A stretch of 64,000 bases of DNA from Setophaga petechia (GCA_024362935.1 JANCRA010000006.1:31365924-31429923); one strand, 5' to 3'; positions 35,501-46,650 are shown, counted from the stretch's first letter. Notes: generated by a model not told the origin, from the letters alone. Numbers and translations: made by a program.

Positions 35501-38500
35501 TGCCATGGAGGTGGGAGCAGTGCATCTCTCCTTTTTCTGGAGCACTGAGCAGTGGACAGGCAATTGCTGCAAGGACATAGAAACAGTTCAAGGAGGACTC
35601 TGGGAACTACAAGGCTAAACTGTTTGGTATGGGAGACTGGGGAAACCCTAGTGTCATCCCATGGCCGGTGACACCCTGAGCTCCAGCAGCAGCTCTACCT
35701 TCACATCTTGTTGCATCCCCTGTCCAGGTCCCCGTGGCTGTGCACTCACGGCTCTCTGGCCCCATCAGCACAAACCCCTTCTGGCAGGAGAAGGCACACG
35801 TGGAGCCAAAGGTGAAGTTGCCATGGAGGTGGGAGCAGTTCAGATCTCCCTTTTCTGGAGCTCTGAGCACTGGACAGGTAATGGCTGTAGGGGTGGAGAA
35901 GCAGTTTGAGAGGGAGTCTGAGGACTACAAGGCTAAACTGTTGGAATGAAAGGACCAGGATACTGAAGAATATTCCAGGGTGAACCAGAGGCCTGTGACA
36001 CTTGAGCAGCAGCAATACCTTCACAGTGTGGTGTGTTCCCAGTCCAGGTCCCCAAGGCTGTGCACTCACGGCTCTGCAGCCCCACCAAGGCAAATCCTGT
36101 CTGGCAGGAGAAGGCACACGTGGATCCATAGGTGAAGTTGCCATGGAGGTGGGAGCAGTGCATCTCTCCCTGGTCTGGAGCACTGAGCACTGGGCAGGCA
36201 ATTGCTGCAGAGTGAAGAGATACACATCAACTGGGAGACTAAAATTCTGGACCAAGGGGCTGGGGAACACCACAGTGTCACCCCAAGGCCAGTGACAGCT
36301 GGCACTCCAGCAGCAGCTCTACCTTCACATCTTGTTGCATCCCCTGTCCAGGTCCCCAGGGCTGTGCACTCACGGCTCTCCGGCCCCATCAGCACAAACC
36401 CCTTCTGGCAGGAGAAGGCACACGAGGAGCCAAAGGTGAAGTCTCCATGGACGTGGGAGCAGTTCAGATCTCCCTTTTCTGGAGCTCTGAGCACTGGACA
36501 GGCGACGGCTGCAATGGAGAGCAGAGCTCAGAGATGGGATAGATGAGGTTAAATCTAATAACTCAGGCTGAATCCAAATCAAATCTTACCCACTCTCACC
36601 TCTTTGAAACTGTAGTTGGTGCAATGGTTTTTCTGCCCTACAAGTGATTTCCTCAGGGGGACACAGTTGCTGCTCTGCCAGAGCCCTGTTTATCCCTTTC
36701 ACTACCCTGGGCCAAAGCCTCTGGGAGGAAGGACCACAGCTGCTGCAGTCCCATTCATCTCCCACCCTTTACTGGAGCAGAGACCAGCCTCTGTGCTTGT
36801 CACAGTGACAGGAGGATGGCTTTGAGACTGTAAAGCCCTGCCATGGCTAAAGAGGTTGTATACCAGCCCCCCCTGCCTGTTCCCAGGGTGTGTTTTGCTG
36901 CACCAGTATGATACCCAAAGTTTTCCGGGGTGAGTGGCTCTGCTGCCTGTGGGGACACCAAAGGTCAGTGCCAGCAGGGCATTATCACCACCCAGCCCAG
37001 CTGAGACAGACTGCATTCACTGCATCTTCTGCTTTCAAACTGACACCAAGCACTTTCCTGGATAGACCTTTCCTTTTGTAGCTATTTTACAGGCAAATTT
37101 GGTTTCCCAGTCCCCACAAGTGCCTGTTGGTGAACATGCTGGGCAGGTGGGAGCAGCCCCTTTGGGGGCCAGCCAGCAGTGGGCACACAATGGCTGCAGG
37201 TGAGCATGGGGCAGAGTTTGAGGCAGGACAGGCAGCCTTGCCCCTCACAGTCCTTGCTGCACCACCAGCCTTGCTCTGCTCGTGTCTGGAGTAAGCCCAG
37301 CTGGCAATGCTTGCTAACATCATTCTGTTACCAGCACAGGCAACCAACTGACTCATATGATTGTTTGCAATAAAACAAAAAATCAACCATATTACAGCCA
37401 GCAGGAAAAAAACAAGCTGGGAAAGCAAGCCCCTAGGAGCCTAAAAAGCCTGGAGCACATAGGCTCAGCCCAGCTTGTCGGTGGGGATTTTTGCAAAATT
37501 GGGAGCCATCTCCTGCCCTTGACCCTGCTGGGGATACTGGTTACAGAATCTCCATCTCCATGCATCACATCTCCATGCCTGTTCCCCTTAGCTGCAGACA
37601 GTTTTGTTGGTCTCAGCTACCTAAGGTCCTGGGTTGGACCACAGGCCCAACCAGCACAGGCAGCAGCAGCAGCACTAACTTCAAGGCAGGTTTCTTTTAA
37701 AAAGAATATATATACAAAGATGCTTCCCAGTCCCATTCCTTCCCAGTCCCATTCCTTCCCAGTCCCAGCTGTGTCCCACGTCTGCTTGACTCACCCCATC
37801 CCTGTGCAAGGCTGTAGGTGTACCCCACAGCAGCACAAGAAAGGTGGAGCAAGACTCTTGTACCCCCAAAAAAGCCTGGCAGTTCTGTGGGATGCCTGGT
37901 GCCTGGCTGCAAGCCCTCAAGCCACTGACAGGAAGACTTTCTTTGCCCCTGCACAATAACATATCACAGCTTTCTCTCCTTTGTGGTTTCCTGCCACACT
38001 CTGTCCCACCCAGCTTAAATCTAACCTCATTTCATGAGTCCTTATCCTTGTTCAAGGTGGCCCACCCCTGCCAGGATACACCCTTCCCCTGGCTGTGGGA
38101 CAGCAGCCCCTCTTTTCTCTTTCCCAAGATGCCAAATGCCTTCCCAAGGCAGATCAGGTGGGCCAGGGGAGAGGGACACTGCCACAGAGTTGACAGAGGA
38201 GCCAGGACACCATCCTGACCCCACACTTGGTGCACACAGCATATCTGAGTGGGATTCAGGGCAGAAAACATGGGGTCTGGGACAGCCAGGCAGAACAGGG
38301 CCTCACAGCTCACAGCTGCTCTGCCCATTGCAGCTCCTCAGGGAATCCCATCCCATGATGCAGCACCAGGAGATGCTTCCACAATCGGTAAGGGCACAGC
38401 AACAGTTGTCTGAACAGCATTGGACACATGGGGCTGGTTCCCCCAAAGCATCAATGCTGCATCCCTGAGACCCCAACCCCTGGCAGGCCCTACCTGTGCA

Positions 38501-39378
38501 GGTGGGGATGTTTGCTGACCACTCCTGGGAAGGCAGGCACCGCAGCATGCCTGCCCCTTGCCGCTCAAATCCCTCGTGGCACCCAAACTCACAGGTGGAG
38601 TTGTAGCTGAAGTCTCCGTAGGGATGGCTGCAGTTCATGAGCACTCCCTTGGGCTCCAGCTTGGCACACTGCACAACTGGGAGAGACACGGTGCCACAGC
38701 CCATCAGGAGCACCAGAACCCTGCTTTGTCACCAGAGTGGGGACTCTCCAGCAGGGAAGGAGGGGTGGGGATGGATGTCTCACCATCCGTGCACTCAGGG
38801 CCATGGAAGCCGGGGTAGCACTCGCAGCGGTAGCTCCCGATGGTCTCCACGCACTCGCCACGCTGGCTGCACAGGAAGGGCTGGCAGGAGGCTGCACACA
38901 CAGGGGACGGTCACCAGGAGCTGCTGAGCACCCTGCCAAGGTCCCCAGCCTACCCAATCCAGCTCGGCTCCGCAGTGCCCCCGCTCACCCCGGTAGCACA
39001 GCGCCTTCTTCTTGCGGCTGCAGGGCTCGTCGTTCCACTTGCCGGCCTGCTGCGGCCGCTGGATGTAGATCTCCACGCAGTCCTGGTTGGAGCGGCGGTT
39101 GTTGGGCTCCCCCAGGGCCCAGTTCTCTGCCTCCTTGGACAGCGCCTTCCCGGTGCCCACCCAGGTCCAGGTGCCGCCCAGCTTGCGTAAGCCAATCCAG
39201 TAGTAGCGCCCGTGGAAGGGCAGGCTCTTGTTGAGGTACTCGATCTCCTGCTGGTTCTGGATTGCCACCAGGTCGGTAAAGAAGGTCTGGCAGAAATTCC
39301 TGGCCTGCTCCCACATGTAGTCCCCTTGGTCACTGTAGTGGTAGGTCCAGGCACCCACCTGCACCCACAGCACCATGC
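32525..39378 (-). CDS. SELP: SELP (P-selectin): lectin-EGF-11 sushi-TM-tail; signal exon uncertain
   Basis: P-selectin is a type I adhesion receptor of platelets and endothelium that binds PSGL-1 glycans to start leukocyte rolling. Exons on the minus strand: lectin 38989-39378, EGF 38784-38891, sushi 1 38494-38676, sushi 2-11 between 36508 and 33454 (each 186 nt), membrane 33199-33318, tail 32779-32809 and 32525-32579 with the stop TGA. All extracellular exons are phase 1-1, as in known selectins. It is called SELP rather than SELE or SELL because of the many sushi repeats, the SELP-like membrane segment (LIALLAKR, cf. LLALLRKR) and the tail [10 protein letters not shown] (cf. FTNAAFDPSP). 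Human SELP has nine sushi domains; here there are eleven. Upstream signal-peptide exon candidates are listed separately. Gene order: SELP lies just upstream of ATF6 on the same strand. Confidence 0.93.
32779..32809 (-). CDS. SELP: SELP cytoplasmic exon 1 (31 nt)
   Basis: Micro-exon with acceptor ATCAG and donor GTGAGA, phase 1 in and 2 out, encoding [10 protein letters not shown] plus two bases. Both phases fit the neighbouring exons exactly, which supports it despite its size. Confidence 0.75.
33199..33318 (-). CDS. SELP: SELP transmembrane exon
   Basis: 120 nt, phase 1-1. Encodes [20 protein letters not shown], then [20 protein letters not shown]: one hydrophobic helix followed by a basic stop-transfer KR. 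It aligns with ALTYFGGAVASTIGLIMGG / LLALLRKR of human P-selectin. Confidence 0.93.
33454..33639 (-). CDS. SELP: SELP sushi domain 11 (membrane-proximal)
   Basis: 186 nt, [20 protein letters not shown] .. [20 protein letters not shown] .. [10 protein letters not shown]. Distinct from the homogenised central repeats. Donor GTACCC. NFT and NST sequons are present. Confidence 0.95.
33797..33982 (-). CDS. SELP: SELP sushi domain 10
   Basis: 186 nt, [20 protein letters not shown] .. [12 protein letters not shown] .. GDPTHCQG. More diverged in its first half than sushi 2-9 but keeps all six cysteines. Donor GTAAAT. Confidence 0.94.
34112..34297 (-). CDS. SELP: SELP sushi domain 9
   Basis: 186 nt, [20 protein letters not shown] .. 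[12 protein letters not shown] .. GDAPHCEG. Acceptor TTTCAG, donor GTAGAG. Confidence 0.95.
34439..34624 (-). CDS. SELP: SELP sushi domain 8
   Basis: 186 nt, [20 protein letters not shown] .. [12 protein letters not shown] .. GSTPHCEG. Near-identical to sushi 3. Donor GTATTG. Confidence 0.95.
34744..34929 (-). CDS. SELP: SELP sushi domain 7
   Basis: 186 nt, [20 protein letters not shown] .. [12 protein letters not shown] .. GDATRCEG. Acceptor CTGCAG, donor GTAGAG. Confidence 0.95.
35061..35246 (-). CDS. SELP: SELP sushi domain 6
   Basis: 186 nt, [20 protein letters not shown] .. [17 protein letters not shown]. Acceptor CTACAG, donor GTAGAG. Confidence 0.95.
35381..35566 (-). CDS. SELP: SELP sushi domain 5
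   Basis: 186 nt, [20 protein letters not shown] .. [12 protein letters not shown] .. GGTPQCEG. Acceptor TTGCAG, donor GTAGAG. Confidence 0.95.
35699..35884 (-). CDS. SELP: SELP sushi domain 4
   Basis: 186 nt, [20 protein letters not shown] .. [12 protein letters not shown] .. GDATRCEG. Its downstream intron nearly repeats that of sushi 6 (offset 638 bp). Confidence 0.95.
36019..36204 (-). CDS. SELP: SELP sushi domain 3
   Basis: 186 nt, [20 protein letters not shown] .. [20 protein letters not shown] .. GNTPHCEG. Donor GTATTG. Almost identical to sushi 8 (34439-34624). Confidence 0.95.
36323..36508 (-). CDS. SELP: SELP sushi domain 2
   Basis: 186 nt, begins [20 protein letters not shown], ends GDATRCEG. 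Phase 1-1, acceptor TTGCAG, donor GTAGAG. Six cysteines. The exon and its upstream intron nearly repeat sushi 7 at an offset of about 1580 bp. Confidence 0.95.
37087..37193 (-). pseudogene. Decayed sushi exon relic inside SELP
   Basis: After a TGGCTGCAG-like acceptor context it reads [20 protein letters not shown], which aligns with [20 protein letters not shown] of the live repeats with a deletion of a few codons. It then loses the [11 protein letters not shown] core and hits a TAA stop. It sits in the 2-kb intron between sushi 1 and sushi 2. Confidence 0.65.
38494..38676 (-). CDS. SELP: SELP sushi (CCP) domain 1
   Basis: A 183-nt exon encoding [20 protein letters not shown], then [17 protein letters not shown] and WSANIPTC. 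The VLMNCSHP motif matches P-selectin sushi 1. It has six cysteines, as is typical of selectin sushi domains. It differs clearly from the ten later, near-identical repeats. Confidence 0.95.
38784..38891 (-). CDS. SELP: SELP EGF-like exon
   Basis: A 108-nt exon encoding [18 protein letters not shown], then [14 protein letters not shown]: six cysteines in EGF spacing and the GECVETI motif of selectins. Acceptor TGTGCAG, donor GTGAGA. Confidence 0.97.
38989..39378 (-). CDS. SELP: SELP lectin exon (C-type carbohydrate recognition domain)
   Basis: Encodes [11 protein letters not shown], then [47 protein letters not shown] and GKWNDE, all selectin lectin signatures. The calcium/sugar ligands EPN and ND are present. 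It is 390 nt, phase 1 in and out, with acceptor TTCCCAG and donor GTGAGC. A second in-frame CAG acceptor 21 nt downstream is possible. Confidence 0.97.
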
Positions 39379-39866
39379 CTGGGAAAGAGGAGGAGGTCTG
39401 GGACTGGTGCAGAAAGGATGGGAGCTGGGTCAGGGGTGGGATCCCTTGGGACATGAGGGTGGGCTAAGCCTGACCTCATGGCCAAGAGACGCCAGGGACA
39501 GGCTGGGTGAAAGGATTGGATGAAGGGGTGACTGTGGATGAGAATGGGACTCCATGAGTACACAAAGACGTGGCAGAAGGAGATGAGGACAGAGGGGGAC
39601 GGCACAGCGATGAGGAAGGTGGAGGTGACAGGGGGAAGGCTGAGATGGGGCAGCACGGGATGAGGCAGGCAGAGCACAGGAGGCAGAAGAGCCCCAAGCA
39701 GTGATGCCAACCCTCCTCCAACATCAGGATTGAAAGCTCAGCCCCGTGGCCCTGTTCCCCTGCCCACAAAAGCTTCCCAAAGAGGAAAGTCCCACTTCAA
39801 GATGGTTCCATAAACACAGTTCCTTCCTTGAGTGCAGATGTGTACACTTCCATTTTCTTGCTTTAC

Positions 39867-39932
39867 CCGGCTACATGAGAGCCAGATTGGAGCAAGGCAG
39901 AGCAGCAAATATGCCCTCACCCCCAAAAGCAT
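39867..39932 (-). CDS. Candidate SELP signal-peptide exon (option A)
   Basis: Encodes MLLGVRAYLLLCLAPIWLSC, then SR, before a GTAAAG donor. This is an excellent signal peptide: short basic n-region, hydrophobic core, small residues at the end. It ends in phase 0, so it would need the second acceptor of the lectin exon (GTGCAG before GTGGGT, 21 nt inside) to give [11 protein letters not shown]. Known selectin exon 2/3 junctions are phase 1, which counts against it. Confidence 0.4.
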
Positions 39933-40772
39933 TTGGACCCCAACCTGCTCATCTGAGACAGAGATGGTGTAGAGTCTTGTAAAACTCAGTGTTGCAAAAC
40001 AAGGTCTTTCAAAAACAAGCTCATGTTATGATCATACCCAGCAGGCAGGGCAAAGCCAGAAAGTAACTGGAACCCACACCCAGAAGTGAAGGACACTTTG
40101 CTGAAATCCTGCTCTTATTTACAGCATTTCACACCACAACTTTATGCAATCAAAGGGTTTTAGCCACAGAAAGAAGCTTCCTCCATTCTCCCCAGGAGCA
40201 GCTATCTCCACAAGTGCAGAAAGTGATGTGGGGATATCATATCTCCATCTGTGCAGAAAGGGAGATGAGGATCAAAGTTTGCTGCAAACAACCAGCCTAG
40301 ATTACACTGTATCTCAGAAGAGCATTTTATCACGCTGCAGTTGTGCAAAGATCCAGGCATTGCAGATGAGATGCAAATACACATCTTCCAAAGTCTAATT
40401 AGGGCTGTACTTTGGTCCATTGTTATACATTTTTGTAAATAATTTCCCATAATTTGTCTGTTTTTTCTTGTGAAACAGCAAACTATCCTCTTTGTTCAAC
40501 AGAACTGAAGCTGGGGAAAATGTGGTTCCCTCTTCACCTTTTGGGAATTTGGGCCTGCAGGACAGGAAGTCAAGGCACCTTCTGGAAGCCTGCCCCATCC
40601 TCAGATCCACCAACCTCCCCTGGCCCCTGCTGCTCCCCAGCACAGCTCAAGGCAGCTGCCTGCTACCCTCACACAGCCCAACCCCAAACTGACAAGGACC
40701 AGAGTTTGATATCTGCTCCATGTCTGTCCTCCACATACCCTCCTACCTCTTTCCTCCAGCTCCACCAGTTAC

Positions 40773-40803
40773 ACATGGCACATGGCACATGGCACATGGC
40801 ACA
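40773..40803. repeat. 7-bp tandem repeat (ACATGGC)4
   Basis: Four exact copies of ACATGGC followed by ACA, in the presumed SELP 5' intron. Confidence 0.9.
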
Positions 40804-41611
40804 GCTCATCTCCCCGGTGTAATGCTACTTCTCCCTGCCCCACCTGGTGCTGAGCCCCCAAACAAGAGCTGTTTTCCTGTGGTTTGACCCCTTGCTCCTG
40901 TGGCAGCCCTGATACCTCTTCCTAGGGTGGTGCTCAGCACCCTCCACAGTTGAGGTGGCTTTGCCTTTTTGTTTTCTCTCAGAGCCAAATCTCAGTCTCC
41001 TCCTGACACAGCACTCATCTCATTTTTGTTCCTTAGCTCAGTCACTAAGGTTCTTAGGAAAATAATTCAGCTCACAGAGGATTTCCAGGGCCAGAGCAGG
41101 CACCAGTAGGTTTTGCTCTGTGCAATGCCAGCGTGTGAAGGAAATACCCTACAGGCAGCAAAACCAAGTTAGTTTCTGTACTCCTGATGTCAATTAGCAG
41201 CTCTAATTCTGTGTGGTGCTGCCCCAGCTGTGCTATGAACCCTTACACCCGTGGGTCCTGTGACTCCATCCGTGCCCAGCTCCCCAGCACGGGCATGGGT
41301 GTAGGCGGTGGGTACAGCTGCCCTGCCTTTCCCTGGTTCACAGCACAGTTCACAGTACCAGCTGCCATGCTGCATTTGGGGAACCAAACATCCTGCAGGG
41401 ACTTCAGCCATGGCCTGGCCCTTCCTGGGGGAGCACAGTCTGCCTGGAGGGAGCTGGCACAGCCCCCTCCCAGCCCAGAGGGATCCAGCCCTGGGGATGG
41501 GCTGATGAGCCCCCAAAATAGCAATGCCACATTTCTCCAGTTTCTCAGACCTGCAGATTCCTTGGCAGCAGGGTCACACTGGGCTTACTGAGTGGGTGGT
41601 GGGTGGCTTAC

Positions 41612-41699
41612 CCCATGTGATGGCAGCGATGCCCAGGGAGGTGCCAGGAGAGCCCAGAGTCCATGTCCTCCTGGCAGATCGCAGTCCCACAGCAGTGCC
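41612..41699 (-). CDS. Candidate SELP signal-peptide exon (option B)
   Basis: Has a CTGTCAG acceptor and a strong GTAAGC donor and ends in phase 1. Joined to the lectin exon it reads [27 protein letters not shown], which is hydrophobic as a signal core should be. It has no in-frame ATG of its own, though the frame is open upstream to an ATG at 41756. It could be an internal signal exon with the ATG further upstream. Confidence 0.3.
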
Positions 41700-41759
41700 C
41701 TGACAGAGAGGGAGACATGAGCGTGCACATCCCAAGGGGGTCACACGTGCACCCACACC

Positions 41760-44700
41760 ACTGCCAGGCAGTCCTGGCTCACACCAGGGCAGTCACTCGT
41801 GGCACTGGCACGCAGGCACACACGGTGTCCTGTGCCCCAGAGCCCCTCCCTGCCCAGCCAGGGCTGGCATCTACCTCTGCAGTCGCTGTGCCCTGTGTGC
41901 CTGGCAGTGTCCCGTGAGCCTGGGGTGGCTCAGGCAGGGTGTCCCCGGGGCAGCCCCCAGCTGTGGCTCCTGTCAGTGCCTGCCCACAGCCCTGCCCTCC
42001 CCTAACCCCGTTGTCTGGGCAGAGCCTCAGTCATGCCCAAGGAAAGGAGCAGTTCTTACCATGCTGGTGCCCAGCCTGCAGCAGCTGTCCCTCGGTGGGC
42101 AGTGCTGCTCACGCTTCCTCCGAGCCTGCAGCTCCCTGCCCCCGGCCTCTTCCCCTCCCATCCCAGCCCTGCTGCCAGCCCACATCCTGCCCCACGCCCC
42201 TGCCCTCCCCTTCCCTCTCTAGCCCCAAGAAACCCTTCTCTGAGCCCGGGGCTGGAGGCAAACAGTGGGGTCAGCACGGGCCACAGTCCTCACGGACCTG
42301 GCTCGGCAGCAGCCCCATGGCATGGGAGCTGGCTGCATCCCCGCTGCCATGGGGACAGGACAGCCACAGGAATGACCCACAACAAGCCAGGATTGTCCAA
42401 GCACCCCACAAGGAGGAGAAGGGCCCCCTGAAAAGTGTTCAGCCCCAGTCCCTGATGCCCAGAGCACCGAGACCTCTCTGACCCACCGTGTCCTTGTGGC
42501 AGCACCTACACTGGGGGAGGACAGAGGAGGCTGAGGTGTGATGAGGTCCCTTGTGGGCTGAGCAGGACAGTGGCTCACCACCTCCCAGCTCCGTGCCAGA
42601 CACTCTCCTCGCATGCAGGTGTTTTACTCTGGCTGTGAATCTTCATATACCATTTATAAACACTTACTTACAGAATGTATTTTTCTGTCTTTGCCTTTAA
42701 ATCTTTATGAGAAAGGTCCAGGAATATGCCAGAGGAACTTCCCCCTGACTTATTAACATCCTTTAGGAACTTCCACCAGTGTTTCAGGAACATGTCTAAT
42801 TGTGTCCACCGCCCCTTGGATCATTATAATAATTATAAATCGTTTCTTACCCTGTCCTGCTTGTAAGTAGAATTGCCTTGGCCAGGTTTTCTGCAGAAAT
42901 TACTCTGCTCACTTCCAGCTAAAGCCAAACAAGAGCCATGCAGGTCACATGTATTTTCCAGTTCCAAAGAAATTGATGCTGCTCCACCAGGACACTCTAG
43001 ACAAAAGGAGGAACCCATTCCACAAGAGCCATAACCCACTACAATTACTTTATCGTTGGCCAATATAAATGAACCTTGTTTCCTGTCTCTGGATATCTTC
43101 CTTGAAAAATGTTTTAATGCACTTGTTTCTTTCTATGGAATTGCTGAGTCTGTATACCCAGTAATTCAGGAGCACTTGATTTCTAGCAGCTCCTCTGCCA
43201 AGAATGGTCAGTTATGGGAAGGGAAGGAGCAGCCAGGCAGGCAGAGAGGCTGAGGGGCAGCTGCTGGGCAGGAGACCAGCACCAAGTGCTGAGGGTCACC
43301 TGGGCAGGGTGGGAGCTGCCTCTCCTGCTGGTGAGAGACTGCTGGGACTCAGAGGGATGTTCATGGGTACACAGCCCCAGGGCAGAGCAGGCTGTGCCCC
43401 TGCCAGTTTCACTTCTGCTGGAACCCAACATGGTAGGGCAGGGCAGTAGAAAAAAATACTCCCACCTTTGTTTTTGTAACTACAAATAGTTGTTGGTATT
43501 GCTTTAAAAATGGAATCAAGGTGTCTGAGATGCAGAGGCTGTTCCTGTGAAGACAGAAAATGACCAAGTTTGAGCTCTGTGTGGAGGCAGGGGCCCCGTG
43601 CCTGGGTTCAGAGAGGCAGTCCTACATGGCAGAACGGATACTTGGCAGGATGGGGGCTTGCTTTGCAGGTCGTGGAAAAAAGTACACATGGTAGAGGGGA
43701 GGGAAGACCCCAATCAGCTTTGCTGGGAGCTGGTTAATCACCAGTAGCCCTTTCACATCTCAGGTTATTTCCAAGGCTGGCTTCCCTGGAAGGGATTCAG
43801 GATGCTGCAGAGCATACGCTCCTGCAGCATTCCTGCTGCTCTGCTCACCGAGGAAGGGGCTGAGCAGTGTGGGGATTTCCCAGGCGTCAGGATGGTGCAT
43901 CCTGTCCCCGCAGCCACCCCTCTGAGGATGCGAGGCAAGCTGCCAGCTGGGGCTTTGCTCAGCATGGGCTCAAGGGAGCGGGTACAAAGACCCTTTCCTG
44001 TGTCACCTCTGCCCTGTCCCTCTAGACCCAGACACTGGGATGGAGAAGCGCCTCCAGTGCTGGGCAGCCCTCGGGGCGATGCTCTCAGTGCCCTAGAGCG
44101 GTGCCGCAGACTCTGCTCCTGGGGAAGGGGCACGGCCGCGCGTTGTTCAGGGCAGAGGCTCCCGCCCCAGGCTGGCACAGCCCGTTCCCCTCCTTGTGCA
44201 ATGTGTCCGCAAACCGCAGAGGAACCGAGTCACCGCCCGGCCGGCCCGGCTGCTGCCCGCGATACAGCGGGCACCTTCCTGGGAGCGCCGCTCGCCCCGG
44301 GCAGGGCTCAGCAGCCCACTGCAGGTACCCGAGCCCCCCGCCAGGGCTGTGGGGTGCTGCCGGCGAGGACACACACGCCTGGGTGCAGCCCCGCTGCTGC
44401 CATCCTTCCGTTCTTCCCTGGGGACACGGGCGGCTCTCCCTGAGACTTTAGAGGCATCTCCTGATGGCGGGCAGGACATCACTTGCACCACAGGTCCCCA
44501 GGAAGCGTTTGACACAAAGGGTGTCCCCGAGCTGCAGAGTGCCTTTGGGCAAGTGTGCCAGCGCACAGCTCCAGCAGCCCGAGCCTCTTCCCCCACCCTT
44601 TTATCAGCTGCTGCCCCGCCTCAAGCAGCACCTGATAAAATCTTTCTCACAAGCTGAAAGCGTTTGGACACCGGGAGACACATTAAGGGCACTCCCCTGG

Positions 44701-46650
44701 CTTGGAGGGACTGAGATGATTGCAAGGATTAGCCAGGACCAGAAGTCCAGGGGCAGGTACCCCACAGCCCACACCCACAGGGACCTTGAGGCGCTGGGAC
44801 AGCCCTGGCTGTGGAATATAGGGGTAGTTTTGGGCAAATCGCTCCTGCCCACCCTGTCCAGACCCTCTCAGAGATGTTTGTTTGACCTCAGCTGTAGGAC
44901 AGTTCTCTGCCTCCTGCCTTTCACTGCGAAGCTGGTGCTGGAGACCCTTTTCACTGGGCATCACTGTCACACGGGTACCCCTGCCCATGCTGCCTGCCAG
45001 CTCCCTGGCACCTGGCACCAGCCACATGTGCACGGCACAGATAAGGGTTTGCCAAACAGGATGCCTGGGGCTTAGATAACACCGACATTATCTCACTGCT
45101 TGAGTGACAGGGAGTAAACAAGTGACTCTGCCCACCCGGGGAATCCCAGGCGGCACCCCTGCCCTGCCAGCGAGCTGGGGCACAGGGTGGGTACAGACTG
45201 CTGGGGCGCAGCTGCAGGGATGTGCCACATCCAGGGGCAGCCCTGAGTGACAGCCAAACCACTCAGCCTACAGCTCCTAGGAACTGTGATTGCCCTGCTT
45301 CTGCCCTGCCTGGCTCTCCATGGCACTGTGCATCCCTGGCACAAGCTGAGACAAGCCACCGACTCACCCGGCCCTGCCCCAGCAGAACCCATCCTCCTGA
45401 CAGGACAGTGGTACCACCACTGGCTTGGTGTGGGGGCAGCCCAGGCACAGGAGGCACTGGTAGCCAATGAACCAGGCCACCCTCACCTTGGACACCACCA
45501 GTGCTTTTGTAGCATGTCTGGTTTAATGCAGAGATTTCAACCTTCTCCCATCTCACACAGCAATCCCAGAGACAGATTCCTCTGCCTGTCACCTCTGTCA
45601 CCTGCTGTGTACTATTGCATCACCTGCTGTGTACTACTGCTGGCTCCCCTCCCTGGGCAGCAGATGAACTCAGCACCGAGAGCCGTGTTGCCAGCCAGGG
45701 CCAGCCCCTGCACAGCAAAACACATCCTCTCCTCGGGCCAGGAACACCTGTGGCATCTCCTCCAGCTGTGCCCAGCTGTGTTTCACCCGAGACAGGAGCA
45801 ACCTGAGGACATTCTTCACCCTCTGGCAGGCCAAGACTGAGCTTTCTTCTTCTAAAAGTTCCTCTTTCTTTCTCACCTCCCTGCTTCAGCACACAGCCTG
45901 TCTGGCTCAGCTGCTGCCAGTGATGCAGCAGACACTCTCCTGCATCCTGGGTGATGGTTTCTCCCCTGGGACCTTGGTTACCTTTCTGCTCAAAGGAGTC
46001 ATTGTGTTGTCTATTTGGATTAGTGATTTATTATCTGCACATAGGGCAGGCACTGGCACAACATGTTTTAAAGTCTTTTTTGTGCCTCAACCACCTTGCT
46101 AATGTAGAGCTACAAAGCGCCCTGTCTGCACTGCCCCAGCTGTTGCAAACTGCTGGGCTCTGCCCAGTGCAGCATCCCTTGGTGTGTGACCCAGGGACAG
46201 GGTAGCCCTGTCTGAGTCGCTGTCTCTGTGGCCATCCAGTGCTCCATGCACAGGGTGGGTGGCCCTTGCTGAAGCTGGCTCTTCCTAGGAGTCCTGACTT
46301 CTGGGGCAAGCCCCTGCAAGAAAGAAACAAAAGCTAAAACAATGAGGGGAGGGCTGTTCCTAGCCACTTGTTGTCACCTTTGAAATTCTTACTCCTGTGA
46401 CCTCTTGCAGCCCTGCTTTAAGAGCAAGATGGTCACAGACAACAATTTAACAGCGCTTCATCCATGGGCAGAGGGGTACAAGCTCCTTCACATCTAAGAA
46501 GCAAAACCAAAACGTTTTTTCTCCACTTTTCTGACAGGAAATGGCAAGGCAACATCGGCAGTGCTTTCCTAGCTTCTTTTTATTTTTATTTACCCTTAAG
46601 GGAAAGGACTATTTCGCAGAGAGGCACCTTGGGAGGACTCACTGGCCCGA
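41760..46650. other. SELP upstream / intergenic region
   Basis: GC-rich DNA between the last SELP exon candidate and the PI-PLC gene. Many open frames of up to 213 codons occur, but they reflect GC content: none shows a known domain or a consistent exon structure. The SELP promoter and 5' UTR exon should lie here but could not be placed. Confidence 0.6.

Noticed and set aside
32118..38468. Plus-strand frames of 100-193 codons across the SELP array
   Set aside because: They are antisense shadows of the sushi exons, repeating with them and lacking their own family matches.
43802..44443. 213-codon plus-strand frame
   Set aside because: Low-complexity composition in GC-rich intergenic DNA, no domain and no splice-consistent continuation.
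45247..45840. 197-codon frame with a signal-like start (SLQLLGTVIALL), faintly like a claudin first helix
   Set aside because: It starts with GTG, not ATG, the claudin W-GLW-C-C signature is absent and no splice structure supports it. The resemblance is limited to a hydrophobic stretch.
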